A stretch of 64,000 bases of DNA from Chryseobacterium ginsenosidimutans (GCF_024807225.1 NZ_JANUCO010000001.1:3100001-3164000), one strand, 5' to 3'. Positions 9,688 through 19,890 are shown, counted from the first letter of the stretch. The notes: generated by a model from the letters alone, not told the origin. Numbers and translations: made by a program.

Positions 9688-11892
9688 TTAGTTTGCAACG
9701 TCGCTTATGAATTTTATTCTCAACATTCTCACTTCTTCATCAGAAAGTTCGTCGCCGAATTCATCCAGTAAGATTTTCATACTGTCGCTATCAGATTCGT
9801 TCATGAATTCCATAAAACCATCTACAATATCTTCATCAAAATTGTCTTCGATGTAATAATCTATATTTAATTTAGTTCCCTGATAAACAATACGTTCCAT
9901 CTCTTTCAACAGTTCATCCATTGAAATATTTTTGGCTCTTGCAATATCTTCAAGGTCTATTTTTTTATCCGTACTCTGAATGATGAAAACTTTGTGGCTC
10001 GATTTGTTCGCAACCTGTTTCAGCACCATGTCCTGAGTACGTTCGATATTATTGTCTTCTACATATTTACTAATAAAATCTGCGAATTCTTTACCATATT
10101 TCTTGGCTTTTCCTTCACCGACTCCATAGATTTTTGCAATTTCATCTACCGTAATCGGGTACTGAACCGTCATGTCTTCCAAACTCGGATCCATGAAAAC
10201 CGTATAAGGCGGAATTCCATGCTTTTTAGCAACTTTTTTCCTTAATTCTTTTAGTAAATTAAATAAATTCTGATCTAATCCACCTGCAGACTGCTGTTGA
10301 ATCTGGTCGCTTTCCGCTTTTGTCTGAGAAAGATCAAATTCTCTGTCTTCTGCGATTAGAAACGGTTGTTCTAATGTATTATTTAAAGCTGATTTCCCTT
10401 TTTCAGACATTTTTAAAACGCCATACGTTTCAATATCTTTCTGTAAAAAATTCTGAACGGTAGCTTGTCTTAAAATAGTTTTCCAATGATTTTCAGTTTT
10501 GTCTTTTCCAAATCCGAAATACGAATTTTGTTCAAGTTTATACGATTTTGTCACTGCATTTTCCTTTCCGACAATTACAGAAATTAAATCCTTAGACTTA
10601 AATTTCTCACCTGTATCATTGATTAATTCAAGAGTTTTCGACAAATCATCGCTTGCATCTTTTAATTTTGGAGGATTCGATGAGTTATCACACATATTGG
10701 CTCCGTCACCATTAATCGGGTCAAAATTTTCCCCAAAATAATAAAGAATATACTGTCTTCGGCTCATCGAAGTTTCGGCATAACCAACCACTTCATTCAA
10801 AAGCTGCAAACCGATTTCTCTCTCGGAAACAGGTTTTTGAGCCAGGAATTTTTCTAATTTTTCAATGTCTTTCGGATCATAGAACGCCAAACAATGACCT
10901 TCTCCTCCATCTCGCCCTGCACGACCGGTTTCCTGATAATAACTTTCCAGAGATTTAGGAAAATCATAGTGAATCACAAAACGTACATCCGGCTTGTCGA
11001 TTCCCATCCCGAAAGCGATGGTTGCTACAATTACATCAGCTTCTTCCATTAAGAATTTATCCTGATTTGTTACTCTTATCTTTTGGTCTAAACCTGCATG
11101 ATAAGGCAGAGCATTGATTCCGTTTACCTGTAAAAGCTGAGCAAATTCTTCAACTTTTCGTCGGCTCAAGCAGTATACAATTCCCGATTTCGTTTTATTC
11201 TGACTGATAAATTTTACTATTTCCCTGTCTACATTTACTTTTGGCTGTACTTCATAGTAAAGATTCGGTCTGTTGAAACTTTCTTTGAAAACCAATGCAT
11301 TGCTCATTCCCAGTGTTTTTTGGATATCATCCTGAACTTTGGGAGTCGCCGTCGCCGTCAATGCAATCACTGCTACATCTGCAATTTTGTCGATAATTGA
11401 TTTTAAATTTCTGTATTCCGGTCTGAAATCGTGTCCCCATTCTGAAATACAGTGTGCTTCATCGATAGCAACGAAAGAAATCTTAACATCCTTTAAAAAC
11501 TCTAAATAATCTTCCTTAATTAACGATTCCGGGGCGACGTACAAGAGTTTTGTTTTCCCACTTTTAATGTCATCAAAGACCTGTTTGGTCTGCGTTTTAT
11601 TTAATGATGAATTTAAAACATGTGCTACTCCGTCTTCAGAAGAAAGCCCGTTCACGGCATCTACCTGATTTTTCATTAATGCGATCAAAGGAGAAACTAC
11701 GATTGCCGTGCCTTCGGAAATAAGTGCCGGAAGCTGATAACATAAGGACTTACCACCTCCTGTCGGCATCAATACAAATATATCCTTTCCTTCTAACAGG
11801 TTTTCTATAATTTGTTCTTGTTGTCCTTTAAAAGTAGAAAACCCGAAGTATTTTTTCAATTCGCCTGATAAATTGGCTTTTTTTGCGCTCAT
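9688..11892 (-). CDS. recQ: ATP-dependent DNA helicase RecQ
   Basis: This 734-residue superfamily 2 helicase unwinds 3'-to-5' in recombination and replication-fork repair. Walker A is PTGGGKS at 43-49. The DEAH box is in IDEAHCISEWGHDFRPEYR, which also carries the RecQ aromatic-rich loop. Motif VI is QETGRAGRDG. The RecQ-C zinc/winged-helix region follows (MSRRQYILYYFGE, MCDNS), then an HRDC domain at about 520-600 (LFNLLKELRKKVAKKHGIPP). A further C-terminal helical extension ends at VRMLRIKFISDVAN. It is transcribed divergently from kdsD. The gene is intact. Confidence 0.96.
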   Translation of the reverse strand: MSAKKANLSGELKKYFGFSTFKGQQEQIIENLLEGKDIFVLMPTGGGKSLCYQLPALISEGTAIVVSPLIALMKNQVDAVNGLSSEDGVAHVLNSSLNKTQTKQVFDDIKSGKTKLLYVAPESLIKEDYLEFLKDVKISFVAIDEAHCISEWGHDFRPEYRNLKSIIDKIADVAVIALTATATPKVQDDIQKTLGMSNALVFKESFNRPNLYYEVQPKVNVDREIVKFISQNKTKSGIVYCLSRRKVEEFAQLLQVNGINALPYHAGLDQKIRVTNQDKFLMEEADVIVATIAFGMGIDKPDVRFVIHYDFPKSLESYYQETGRAGRDGGEGHCLAFYDPKDIEKLEKFLAQKPVSEREIGLQLLNEVVGYAETSMSRRQYILYYFGENFDPINGDGANMCDNSSNPPKLKDASDDLSKTLELINDTGEKFKSKDLISVIVGKENAVTKSYKLEQNSYFGFGKDKTENHWKTILRQATVQNFLQKDIETYGVLKMSEKGKSALNNTLEQPFLIAEDREFDLSQTKAESDQIQQQSAGGLDQNLFNLLKELRKKVAKKHGIPPYTVFMDPSLEDMTVQYPITVDEIAKIYGVGEGKAKKYGKEFADFISKYVEDNNIERTQDMVLKQVANKSSHKVFIIQSTDKKIDLEDIARAKNISMDELLKEMERIVYQGTKLNIDYYIEDNFDEDIVDGFMEFMNESDSDSMKILLDEFGDELSDEEVRMLRIKFISDVAN

Positions 11893-12047
11893 CTAATTTT
11901 CTATTGCTAAATTTGCATCTAATCCAAAGTTATGAATTTTTCGCTTAAAATAAAAGCGAACGAATTTATAAAAATAAAATTTGTATTAAATATTCTTTTT
12001 TAAATATAACGTTTTTTTAGTGATTTTTTGTACACCTATAAAATAAA

Positions 12048-13007
12048 ATGGAAAAAGCCAATATCATTTCAATCGCAAGAACTACTCTGGAAATAGAAAT
12101 CTCGGAACTTGAAAAGCTTAAAAACAGACTTGATGACGATTTTGTAAAAGCAGTTGAGATCATTCATTCCGCAAAAGGAAAATTGATTGTTGTAGGAATC
12201 GGAAAATCTGCTCACGTAGGAAATAAAATTGTAGCCACATTGAATTCTACAGGTACTCCTTCCCAATTTCTTCATGCTTCAGAGGCTATTCACGGGGATT
12301 TGGGTGTGATTCAGAAGCAGGATGTCGTTTTATGCATCTCCAACTCCGGAAATTCACCGGAAATTGTAAACTTAGTTCCTTATTTAAAAGATTATTCTTC
12401 TGCATTAATAGGAATGACGGGAAATAAATCCAGCAAACTTGCCGAATTTTCTGAAGTTATTTTAGATACCCACGTTGATATGGAAGCTTGTCCGAATAAA
12501 CTGGCTCCTACAAGCTCAACCACTCTGCAAATGGCTCTTGGCGACGCTTTGGCAGTTTCTTTAATGGAAATGAATGATTTTAAGGCAAATGATTTTGCCA
12601 AATTTCATCCGGGTGGAAGTTTAGGTAAAAATTTAATTTCAAAAGTTGATGATTTCCTTTCTTCGCAAAAACCTCATGTTACAGAAAATGAAACAGTTAA
12701 GGATGTTATTATTTCCATCAGCAGCTCAAGACACGGAATCACGGTTGTCACCAACGAAAATGAGATTATGGGAGTCATTACCGATGGAGATTTAAGAAGA
12801 ATGCTGATGAAAGGTGACGATATTTCTAAAGTTTTGGCTAAAGATATCATGTCTGCAAACCCAAAAACGATCGAAAGAACCGCTTTGGCAAAAGAAGCCA
12901 TGAAAATTTTGAAAGAAAACAACATCGGGCAACTTATCGTAACAGAAAACGGAAAATATTTCGGGATTATCGATCTTCATAAATTGTTAGACGAAGGAAT
13001 TAACTAA
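12048..13007 (+). CDS. kdsD: KpsF/GutQ family arabinose-5-phosphate isomerase
   Basis: The 319-residue enzyme interconverts ribulose-5-phosphate and arabinose-5-phosphate, the first step toward Kdo in lipopolysaccharide. The SIS domain spans about 30-170, with GIGKSAHVGNK, the phosphate-binding CISNSGNSPEI and the family motif EACPNKLAPTSSTT. HPGGSLGK follows. Two CBS domains occupy about 205-319 (GVITDGDLRRM and FGIIDLHKLLD) and may sense nucleotides. The length matches the SIS-CBS-CBS form. It is divergent from recQ over a 155-bp AT-rich gap. Confidence 0.93.
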   Translation: MEKANIISIARTTLEIEISELEKLKNRLDDDFVKAVEIIHSAKGKLIVVGIGKSAHVGNKIVATLNSTGTPSQFLHASEAIHGDLGVIQKQDVVLCISNSGNSPEIVNLVPYLKDYSSALIGMTGNKSSKLAEFSEVILDTHVDMEACPNKLAPTSSTTLQMALGDALAVSLMEMNDFKANDFAKFHPGGSLGKNLISKVDDFLSSQKPHVTENETVKDVIISISSSRHGITVVTNENEIMGVITDGDLRRMLMKGDDISKVLAKDIMSANPKTIERTALAKEAMKILKENNIGQLIVTENGKYFGIIDLHKLLDEGIN

Positions 13008-13063
13008 GCTGGAATTTAATGAATTATCATAATATTTCTATAAATATCATCAATTAAAACAGT

Positions 13064-13100
13064 GAGTATTAGGAATGTAATATTGAGCCTATCGAAGCAT
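13064..13100. repeat. Degenerate half-copy of the 21301-21394 intergenic element
   Basis: GAGTATTAGGAATGT at 13064-13078 followed by TTGAGCCTATCGAAGCAT closely matches the reverse complement of 21301-21340. It lies between kdsD and tatC and lacks the second arm. Confidence 0.6.
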
Positions 13101-13166
13101 CGAAGCTTTAAATTTTAAACCTTCAATTTAAAATTCCAACTTCCTATTTTAGTGAAACTTTTTTCA

Positions 13167-13174
13167 TAAATTTG
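13167..13174 (+). promoter_or_regulatory. Candidate -7 element of tatC
   Basis: TAAATTTG matches TAnnTTTG and ends 21 bp before the GTG start of tatC. This supports a promoter separate from kdsD. Confidence 0.45.
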
Positions 13175-13195
13175 AGTCCTTAAAAATATTATTCT

Positions 13196-14023
13196 GTGAG
13201 TGAAGGTAAAGACATGTCCTTTCTTGGGCATATTGGAGAATTAAGAGGTCATCTTGTACGTTCTATCATTGCTATTATAATTGCTGCTTTTGTTGTAGGC
13301 TTTAATATCAACTGGATTATGGATCATATCTTTTTTGGTCCTACAAGAAATGATTTCCCGACCTTTCATGTGGTTAACCATTTTTCCAGAATGATTTTGG
13401 GCGAAGACAGTATTCACCTTCCAAAAGACTTCCCTGTTCGTGCCAGCAAGCTCTATCAGCAGTTTAATGTCATGATGGCGGTTTCTATTTTTGGTGGAAT
13501 TGTAGCCTCTTTCCCTTACATTGTCTGGGAACTTTGGAGATTTATCGGTCCTGCTTTGCATCCGAAAGAAAGAAAAAACTCGATATTTATCATCAATGCC
13601 GTTTGGATTCTGTTTATGACAGGCGTTTTATGCGGATATTTTTTAATCCTTCCATTTGCTATTAATTTTGGGGTTATCTTCAAAATTTCAGATATTATTA
13701 TTCCGCTTTACGATTTAAGCGACTATACAACCCTATTTTTACAGGTAATTTTAGGGATGGGTGTTATTTTTCTTTTCCCTATTCTTATTTATTTCCTTAC
13801 AACGATCGGAATTCTGTCACCAAAATTCATGCGTACTTACCGTCGTCACGCCATTGTTTTAATTATGGTTGTTGCCGCAATTATTACTCCTGCCGATGTT
13901 TTGAGTATGATAATGGCAGCTTTCCCATTGCTTTTACTGTATGAATTCAGTATTTTAATGTGTTCTTATACCTACAAAAAAGTACAGAAAGCCGCTGGAA
14001 ACTTACCCGTTGTTCAGAAATAA
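13196..14023 (+). CDS. tatC: Sec-independent protein translocase TatC
   Basis: This 275-residue integral membrane protein is the signal-peptide receptor of the twin-arginine translocase. The conserved N-terminal motif FLGHIGELRGHL is present. Six hydrophobic helices follow, with the PFAINFGVIF region and the conserved C-terminal segment AIITPADVLSMIMAAFPLLLLYE. The frame starts with GTG at 13196; an ATG at 13214 gives MSFLGHIGEL and is a possible alternative. The segment after the second helix is longer than in E. coli TatC, which is usual for Bacteroidetes. No tatA or tatB is nearby. Confidence 0.95.
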   Translation: MSEGKDMSFLGHIGELRGHLVRSIIAIIIAAFVVGFNINWIMDHIFFGPTRNDFPTFHVVNHFSRMILGEDSIHLPKDFPVRASKLYQQFNVMMAVSIFGGIVASFPYIVWELWRFIGPALHPKERKNSIFIINAVWILFMTGVLCGYFLILPFAINFGVIFKISDIIIPLYDLSDYTTLFLQVILGMGVIFLFPILIYFLTTIGILSPKFMRTYRRHAIVLIMVVAAIITPADVLSMIMAAFPLLLLYEFSILMCSYTYKKVQKAAGNLPVVQK

Positions 14024-14057
14024 TTGATAAAATTTTTTTTAAAGTTTAAAATATTTT

Positions 14058-14088
14058 CCCGTAGATTCATTCTGCGGGATTTTTTTTT
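14058..14088 (+). terminator. Intrinsic terminator of tatC
   Basis: The stem CCCGTAGA / TCTGCGGG with a TTCAT loop is followed by nine T, 34 bp after the tatC stop. Confidence 0.85.
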
Positions 14089-14134
14089 GGAGCTATTTGA
14101 CTTCGTCGAATTGTACTTTTATTATTTTTTAAGG

Positions 14135-14209
14135 AGCTATTTCCCGCTTTCCGTTGCAATCTTTTTTTGCAAAAAAGGATTTTCTCTTCAATCGGGGCTA
14201 GGATTTTTG
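14135..14209. repeat. 75-nt intergenic element, copy 1
   Basis: This is nearly identical, in reverse complement, to 23701-23775. It begins AGCTATTTCCCGCTTTCC, has an internal TTTTTTTGCAAAAAA hairpin and ends CGGGGCTAGGATTTTTG. An 86-codon open frame at 14024-14284 crosses it but is not protein-like. The gap 14024-14509 otherwise holds the tatC terminator and a 33-nt palindrome. Confidence 0.8.
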
Positions 14210-14283
14210 TCGTTTTTTCAACCTTTCAGACTAATTCAACATTCTATTTGTACCATAATTATACTTAAATTATACTTAGCGTA

Positions 14284-14316
14284 ATCCTTGACAAGGTTTA
14301 AAACCTTGTCAAGGAT
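14284..14316. repeat. 33-nt palindrome, copy 2
   Basis: The arm ATCCTTGACAAGGTTT pairs with AAACCTTGTCAAGGAT around one central A. Confidence 0.85.
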
Positions 14317-14509
14317 CATAAAACCACTCCCTCCAAAACAGGCGAATTCTTACCTTATACATTTTAAAAGTGAAACACTGGAATGTCTTCTAAAAATGTA
14401 ACAAACTTTTATTTCTGTCGTCTAATCCGAAAAAGATGGTAATAATTTAATTTTCTAAATTTTACAATCGATTAATTTTTTAATTTTAGCAAATTAATTT
14501 TAATTTCAA

Positions 14510-16138
14510 ATGAAAAAGCTTTCGTATACCATATTATTTGCTTCAGGATTAGCTTTCGGGCAATTCTTCGAAAAAGATAAAGTTTTTACCAAACAAGATA
14601 CTTTAAAAGGTTCTAACACCCAATTTCGAAATTTTTGGGATGTAAAGAAATATGATCTTTCTGTAGAACCCGATTTTGCTCAGAAAAGCATTAAAGGAAA
14701 CAATAAAATTAGTTTCGAGATCATCAAAGACGTTACAAATCCTACTTTCCAGATCGATCTTCAACAACCGATGAAAGCCGATAAAGTGGAAGCAAGTTTT
14801 CCTATAGCCGATTCTAAACAGGATGGTGATTTTATCTGGATTAAAACCAATAAAAGCTTTAAAAAAGGCGAAAAATATACGATTGACGTTACCTATTCCG
14901 GAAATCCTACGATTGCAAAACGTGCGCCTTGGGACGGTGGCTGGGTTTTTACAAAAGACGAAAAAGGAAATCCTTGGATGAGCGTTGCCGATGAAGGAAT
15001 CGGAGCTTCTATCTGGTTGCCTACAAAAGATATCTGGAGCGATGAACCGGATAACGGAGTCGTGATGAAAATTATTACCCCAAAAGATTTAGTGGGTGTA
15101 GGAAACGGAAAATTAATCGAAAAGAAAGCGGAAGGCGATAAAATGGTATATACTTGGGAAGTTAAAAACCCTATTAATGCCTATTCCATCATTCCGAATA
15201 TCGGGAAATATGTGAATTTTAAAGACACTTTCAATGGAGAAAAAGGAAAACTGGATTTAGATTATTGGGTTATAGATTATAATTTAGATAAAGCTAAAAA
15301 ACAGTTTCAGCAGGTAAAACCAATGCTCTCTGCATTTGAATATTGGTTCGGACCGTATCCTTTCTATGAAGATTCTTACAAATTAGTCGATTCGCCATAT
15401 CTGGGAATGGAACATCAAAGCAATGTTGCTTACGGAAACGGCTACCAAAACGGTTATATGGGACAAGATTATTCCGGAACGGGAGTTGGTTTGAATTGGG
15501 ATTATATTATCGTTCACGAAAGCGGTCACGAATGGTTTGCCAATAATATTACCGCGAAAGATCAGGCAGATATGTGGGTTCATGAAGGTTTTACGATGTA
15601 TTCTGAAGTTCTTTTCACCGAAAGATATATGGACAAAAAATCTGCAGATATTTATGCACAGGGAATTAAACACGGTATCGAAAATGATGTTCCTATCATC
15701 GGAAAATATGGGGTAAGAAATGAAGGAAGTGGCGATATGTATCCTAAAGGCGCAAGTATGCTTCACACGATTCGTCAGGTGATTAATAATGATGAAAAAT
15801 TCAGGCAGATTTTAAGAGGAATCAATAAAGATTTTTATCATCAAACGGTAACAACGGAGCAAATTGAGAATTACATTTCAAAAAAATCAGGAATTGATTT
15901 TTCAAGTGTATTTAACCAATATCTGAGATCTACAAAGATTCCCACTTTAGAATATTCTCAAAAAGGTGGGGAGCTGAAATTCCGATATACCAATATTGTT
16001 AAAAACTTAAAACTTCCGATTATCATTGAAGGCATCACCATTACTCCGACCGAGCAATGGCAAACCGTAAAGCTGAAGAAAGGCAGTCCGGTAGAATTTA
16101 ACACGAATTATTACATTGATTATAATAAAGTTCAATAA
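14510..16138 (+). CDS. M1-family metallopeptidase, secreted
   Basis: The 542-residue zinc aminopeptidase-type protein has a Sec signal peptide (MKKLSYTILFASGLAFGQ). The zinc motif HESGHE is at 336-341 and the third ligand is Glu359 in WVHEGFTMYSE, giving the HExxH-x18-E spacing of M1. An exopeptidase-like loop (LGMEHQSNVAYGNG) precedes it. The N-terminal beta-sandwich (residues about 30-230) is present. No T9SS sorting domain is seen, so it is probably periplasmic or outer-membrane associated and trims peptides. It is followed by its own terminator and then by another metallopeptidase gene. Confidence 0.93.
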   Translation: MKKLSYTILFASGLAFGQFFEKDKVFTKQDTLKGSNTQFRNFWDVKKYDLSVEPDFAQKSIKGNNKISFEIIKDVTNPTFQIDLQQPMKADKVEASFPIADSKQDGDFIWIKTNKSFKKGEKYTIDVTYSGNPTIAKRAPWDGGWVFTKDEKGNPWMSVADEGIGASIWLPTKDIWSDEPDNGVVMKIITPKDLVGVGNGKLIEKKAEGDKMVYTWEVKNPINAYSIIPNIGKYVNFKDTFNGEKGKLDLDYWVIDYNLDKAKKQFQQVKPMLSAFEYWFGPYPFYEDSYKLVDSPYLGMEHQSNVAYGNGYQNGYMGQDYSGTGVGLNWDYIIVHESGHEWFANNITAKDQADMWVHEGFTMYSEVLFTERYMDKKSADIYAQGIKHGIENDVPIIGKYGVRNEGSGDMYPKGASMLHTIRQVINNDEKFRQILRGINKDFYHQTVTTEQIENYISKKSGIDFSSVFNQYLRSTKIPTLEYSQKGGELKFRYTNIVKNLKLPIIIEGITITPTEQWQTVKLKKGSPVEFNTNYYIDYNKVQ

Positions 16139-16148
16139 TTTATAAAAA

Positions 16149-16188
16149 GGGCAAAATCGCTAAAATGGTGATTTTGCCCTTCTTTTTT
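16149..16188 (+). terminator. Intrinsic terminator of the M1 peptidase gene
   Basis: The stem GGGCAAAATC / GATTTTGCCC is followed by a T-rich tail. Confidence 0.85.
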
Positions 16189-16299
16189 TAGTCTTTTTTT
16201 GATTTTGCAATGTAATCTTTAAAATTTTAAGAAAAGTTTAATACAACATTTCGTAACAAATTTACTTTTTCAGCAACTATTTAACTATAATTTGACTCA

Positions 16300-18157
16300 A
16301 TGAAAAAAATAGCACTAAGTTTAGGAGTTTTAACGACCTTTTTAGTTAATGCTCAATCCATTAAAACGACCATCGATCTTGTGAACGTAAAAGACGATAA
16401 AGTTGCCGTAACAATGGAATTCCCCAAGATGAAATCTGGAGATGTGAAATTCCACTTTCCTAAAACTGTTCCCGGAACGTATTCTATAGACGACTATGGA
16501 AGATTCGTGGAAGGCATTAAGTTTTTTGATAATAAAGGAAAAGAATTGACTTTCACAAAAGTGAACGATAATACCTATTCATTAAAAAATGCTCAAAATT
16601 TAACTAAAGTTACTTACTTGGTTAATGACAGTTTTGATGATGAAATGGACACTTCAAAGCACAAAGCGGTATTTTCGCCTTCAGGAACGGATATTGAACA
16701 AGGGAAAATTTATCTTGTCAATACCCACGGTTTTGTAGGATACATCGACAATATGCAGGATGTTCCTTATCAATTGGTGATTCAAAAACCGACTGATTTC
16801 TATGGAACAACAGCTTTGGTTGACCAAGATAAATCTGAATCTACAGACACTTTTGTATTAGCAAATTATGCAAAAGTAACCGACTCTCCGTTAATGTATT
16901 CAAAACCCGACTATATCACTTTTAACGCGGGAGGTATGGATCTTGTTCTGGGAGTTTATTCTCCGACAGGAAAGTATAAAGCGGCAGATTTTAAAGATAA
17001 TTTAGAAAAAATGGTCATGGCTCAAAAGAAATTTTTGGGTGACATGAATACCAATAAAAAATATGCGATCATGCTTTATCTTTCGGGAACGGGTGAACCG
17101 CAGATTAAAGGTTTCGGAGCCTTGGAACACCACGAATCTACAAGTGTTGTATTGCCTGAAATGATGCCTAAAGAAGCGATTGACAAGACTATTACCGATG
17201 TTGTTTCTCACGAATTTTTCCATACGGTGAATCCTTTGAAGACGCATTCGGAAGAGATTCATTACTTCGATTATGCAGATCCGAAAATGTCTCAACACCT
17301 TTGGATGTATGAAGGCGGAACGGAATATTTTGCTAATTTGTTCCAGATTCAGGAAGGTTTAATCAATAAAGATGAATTCCTTCAAAGAATGAACGAAAAA
17401 ATTACAAATTCTAAGAACTACAACGACACCATGCCTTTCACGGTGATGAGTAAAAATGTCCTTCTGGATGAGTACAAAGATCAATACAGAAACGTATACG
17501 AAAAAGGAGCGCTTTTGGCGATGTGTCTTGATATTGAGCTAAGAAAACTGTCAAACGGTGAAATGGGTTACCGCGATATGATCAGAAAATTATCTCAGAG
17601 ATTTGGTGAAAATAAGCCGTTCAAAGATGATAAATTAATCGATGAACTAGTAACTGTTACAGGATATCCTCAAGTGAAAGATTTCTATAACAAATACATT
17701 GCAGGAAGTCAGCCGACACCTTACATCGAATATCTGAATCAGGTAGGTGTGGAAGCGAAAAAACAGGAAACTCCGCCGATTTTCTGGTTTATTAAAGATC
17801 CACAACAAACGGGTTATGATGATAAGGATAATGCATTTGTATTTGATGAAAGTTCAGCATTGTCGCCTTTTTCAAAAAGTATAGGATTTAAAATTACAGA
17901 TAAAATCGTTGCTTTGGACGGAAAAACCATCAATATTCAGAATATCCAAGCTTTTATTGAATATGCAAAAACAATTAAGGACGGACAAAATGTAACGGTA
18001 ACAGTTTCTAAGAAAGAATGGTGAGAAAACCGATAAAATCGACCTTAAAGGAAAAGCTGTTCTGGATAAAATGACAGTGGAAACTCTTGCATTTAAGACT
18101 AATCCAACTCCTGCAGAACAAAAACTTCAGGATCAATGGTTAACCGGAAAGAAATAA
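16300..18157 (+). pseudogene. M61-family glycyl aminopeptidase with PDZ domain (+1 frameshift near the C-terminus)
   Basis: The signal peptide is MKKIALSLGVLTTFLVNAQ. The M61 N-terminal domain spans about 20-180. The catalytic domain holds HEFFH at 304-308 (VVSHEFFHTVNPL) and the downstream Glu in MYEGGTEYFANL. A PDZ domain covers about 520-618 (SIGFKITDKIVALDGKTI). The first frame stops at 18024 inside the PDZ domain. The next frame supplies a natural end (NGEKTDKIDLKGKAVLDK to WLTGKK) with a stop at 18157. Removing one base near 18010-18018 gives 618 residues. The active site is unaffected, so a truncated protein might still be active. The M61 family cleaves N-terminal Gly or Ala. Confidence 0.88.
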
Positions 18158-18177
18158 GTAAAAATTAATAATAATTG

Positions 18178-18204
18178 AGCGGGGAATTTTCTCCGCTTTT
18201 TTTG
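18178..18204 (+). terminator. Intrinsic terminator of the M61 gene
   Basis: The stem AGCGGGGA / TCTCCGCT (one G-T pair) is followed by a T-run. It lies after the shifted-frame stop at 18157, which supports that end as the true one. Confidence 0.85.
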
Positions 18205-18449
18205 TTTTTAAACATATAGCTGAAAATGTTATTTACCCAAAATATAATTTATAATTAGTTAAAAATTTTATCTTATAAAGTAAATTACAATTAAAAATAT
18301 TTTAAACGAACTGATTTTATCTTAAAAAAAACAACAATATTAATAATTTTTACAGCAAAACAACATGAAAATATAAATTATTATAAAATTAGCAGCCGAA
18401 ATAATAAAAATATTATATTTGAATTACAAATTTTTAAATACAAAATAAA

Positions 18450-18659
18450 ATGAAAGAACTTTCAAAAAACGAAATGGAAAAAACTAAAGGTGGATTAGTT
18501 TATGGTGCAGGAAATAGAGTCTTAAAGGATGTAGTCACATATTATGGATATGCAGGAAATCCTTGTAAATATAGTAAGTATATAACCAAAAGATATACAG
18601 ATGGCTCATATGAGACTTATAGTATTATTGGGACTTTAGTTGAATCCTGTTATGTTTAA
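18450..18659 (+). CDS. Double-glycine leader peptide, bacteriocin-like
   Basis: The 69-residue peptide has the leader MKELSKNEMEKTKGG, which matches the class II bacteriocin or GG-type leader (hydrophilic, LSxxExxxxKGG). Cleavage after GG would leave a 54-residue core starting LVYGAGNR. The core is rich in Tyr, Gly, Ser and Thr and has two cysteines (NPCKYSKY and VESCYV) that could form one disulfide. GG leaders are normally removed by a peptidase-containing ABC transporter; no such gene is in the window. It sits alone in an AT-rich stretch about 290 bp after the M61 gene. Whether it is antimicrobial, a signal or something else is unknown. Confidence 0.7.
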   Translation: MKELSKNEMEKTKGGLVYGAGNRVLKDVVTYYGYAGNPCKYSKYITKRYTDGSYETYSIIGTLVESCYV

Positions 18660-18664
18660 AAGAA

Positions 18665-18690
18665 TAAGGTTGTCTAAATAGGCAACCTTA
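18665..18690. terminator. Hairpin between the GG peptide and the histidine kinase
   Basis: The stem TAAGGTTG / CAACCTTA has a 10-nt loop and no long T-run. It lies between convergent genes. Confidence 0.5.
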
Positions 18691-18717
18691 AATTTGATTA
18701 ATAATTAGTTCTGTATT

Positions 18718-19884
18718 TTATGTTATACTTTTAATGACAATTCTAAAAGTTGTTCCCTTTCCAATTTCTGTCTGTGCAATTTTAATCTCTCCGTTATGAT
18801 ATTCCTGAATTACCCTTTTTGCGAGTGACAATCCCAATCCCCAACCTCTTTTTTTGGTTGAATAGCCCGGTTTAAAAGCATTTCTTGCCTGCTGCTTCGT
18901 CATTCCGCTGCCGTTATCCTGAACTTCGACTAAAATATTTTTATTTCTCTCAAAAACAGACATGGAAATCGAACCTTCTCCTTTCATTGCATCCACAGCG
19001 TTTTTTACGAGATTTTCAATTACCCAGCTCATCAGAATTTTATTGTGCGGAACAGAAATTTCATAGTTCGGAAGATGTAACCCAAAATTGATCTTTCTTG
19101 AAATTCTTGTTTTTAAATAATCATAATTCTCCTGAATCGTTGCATTAAAATCTCGGTCATTAAGTTCCGGAACAGAGCCAATTTTAGAAAACCTTTCAGA
19201 AATAGTCCTTAGTCTTTCAATATCTTTTTCAATCTCATGAACTCCTTCAGAATCAGGATCGTCGAGCTTCATAATTTCCATCCAGCCAATCATTGATGAT
19301 AACGGAGTCCCGATCTGGTGCGCTGTTTCTTTCGCCAGACCTGCCCAAAGATAACCTTCGTCAGTCTTTTTAACTGTTCTGAAAAACCAAAATGAAAAAA
19401 GAAAATAACTTAACAGAAATAAACCTAGCAAATAAGGTGAGTATTGAAGATAATTCAACACTTTTGAATTGTCATAATATACAAACTGTCTATTTCCATT
19501 TGCAATCTTGAGTTCAATAGGCTTGTATTTTTTTTCCATACTTTCCATTAAACTTCTTAGCTTTTCTGGACTTTCTATTATATCTTCAGGAATATTTCGG
19601 TAAAAACCTAATTCTAATATAGGCTTCTTATTTTTGTCAGTTACAATAAAAGGAATTGTATTATTAGAAGCATTAATTGTGAGAATAAGCTCCTGTAAAT
19701 CTAAACTTGGATTAACTTCCTGTTGAAATTTCAGAGCAGTCACCAAAATATCCACCCTTTTGACCTCTTCTTTTCGAAGAAAATTAAAAAGAATAGTCGA
19801 CGCAATAACGATGGTTAATACAACAATCGTCATCAAAACAAAAATGATCCAGTTATTTAATCTTGAAATTATGGATTTTTTCAA
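18718..19884 (-). CDS. Sensor histidine kinase
   Basis: The 388-residue kinase has transmembrane helices at about 12-36 and 150-170, with a periplasmic region between them. The phospho-acceptor is His189 in AKETAHQIGTPLSSMIG. The ATPase domain shows the N box (ENLVKNAVDAM), G1 (VQDNGSGM) and G2 (GWGLGLSLAKRVIQEYHNG). The KETAHQIGTPLSS box is the form common in Bacteroidetes. No response regulator is adjacent. It starts 6 bp after the dacB stop, so the two are probably co-transcribed, which suggests an envelope-stress or cell-wall role (inference). Confidence 0.92.
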   Translation of the reverse strand: MKKSIISRLNNWIIFVLMTIVVLTIVIASTILFNFLRKEEVKRVDILVTALKFQQEVNPSLDLQELILTINASNNTIPFIVTDKNKKPILELGFYRNIPEDIIESPEKLRSLMESMEKKYKPIELKIANGNRQFVYYDNSKVLNYLQYSPYLLGLFLLSYFLFSFWFFRTVKKTDEGYLWAGLAKETAHQIGTPLSSMIGWMEIMKLDDPDSEGVHEIEKDIERLRTISERFSKIGSVPELNDRDFNATIQENYDYLKTRISRKINFGLHLPNYEISVPHNKILMSWVIENLVKNAVDAMKGEGSISMSVFERNKNILVEVQDNGSGMTKQQARNAFKPGYSTKKRGWGLGLSLAKRVIQEYHNGEIKIAQTEIGKGTTFRIVIKSIT

Positions 19885-19890
19885 AGTAAT

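Noticed and set aside
14024..14284. 86-codon open frame after tatC
   Set aside because: It runs through the tatC terminator and the 75-nt repeat and has a low-complexity Phe-rich translation.
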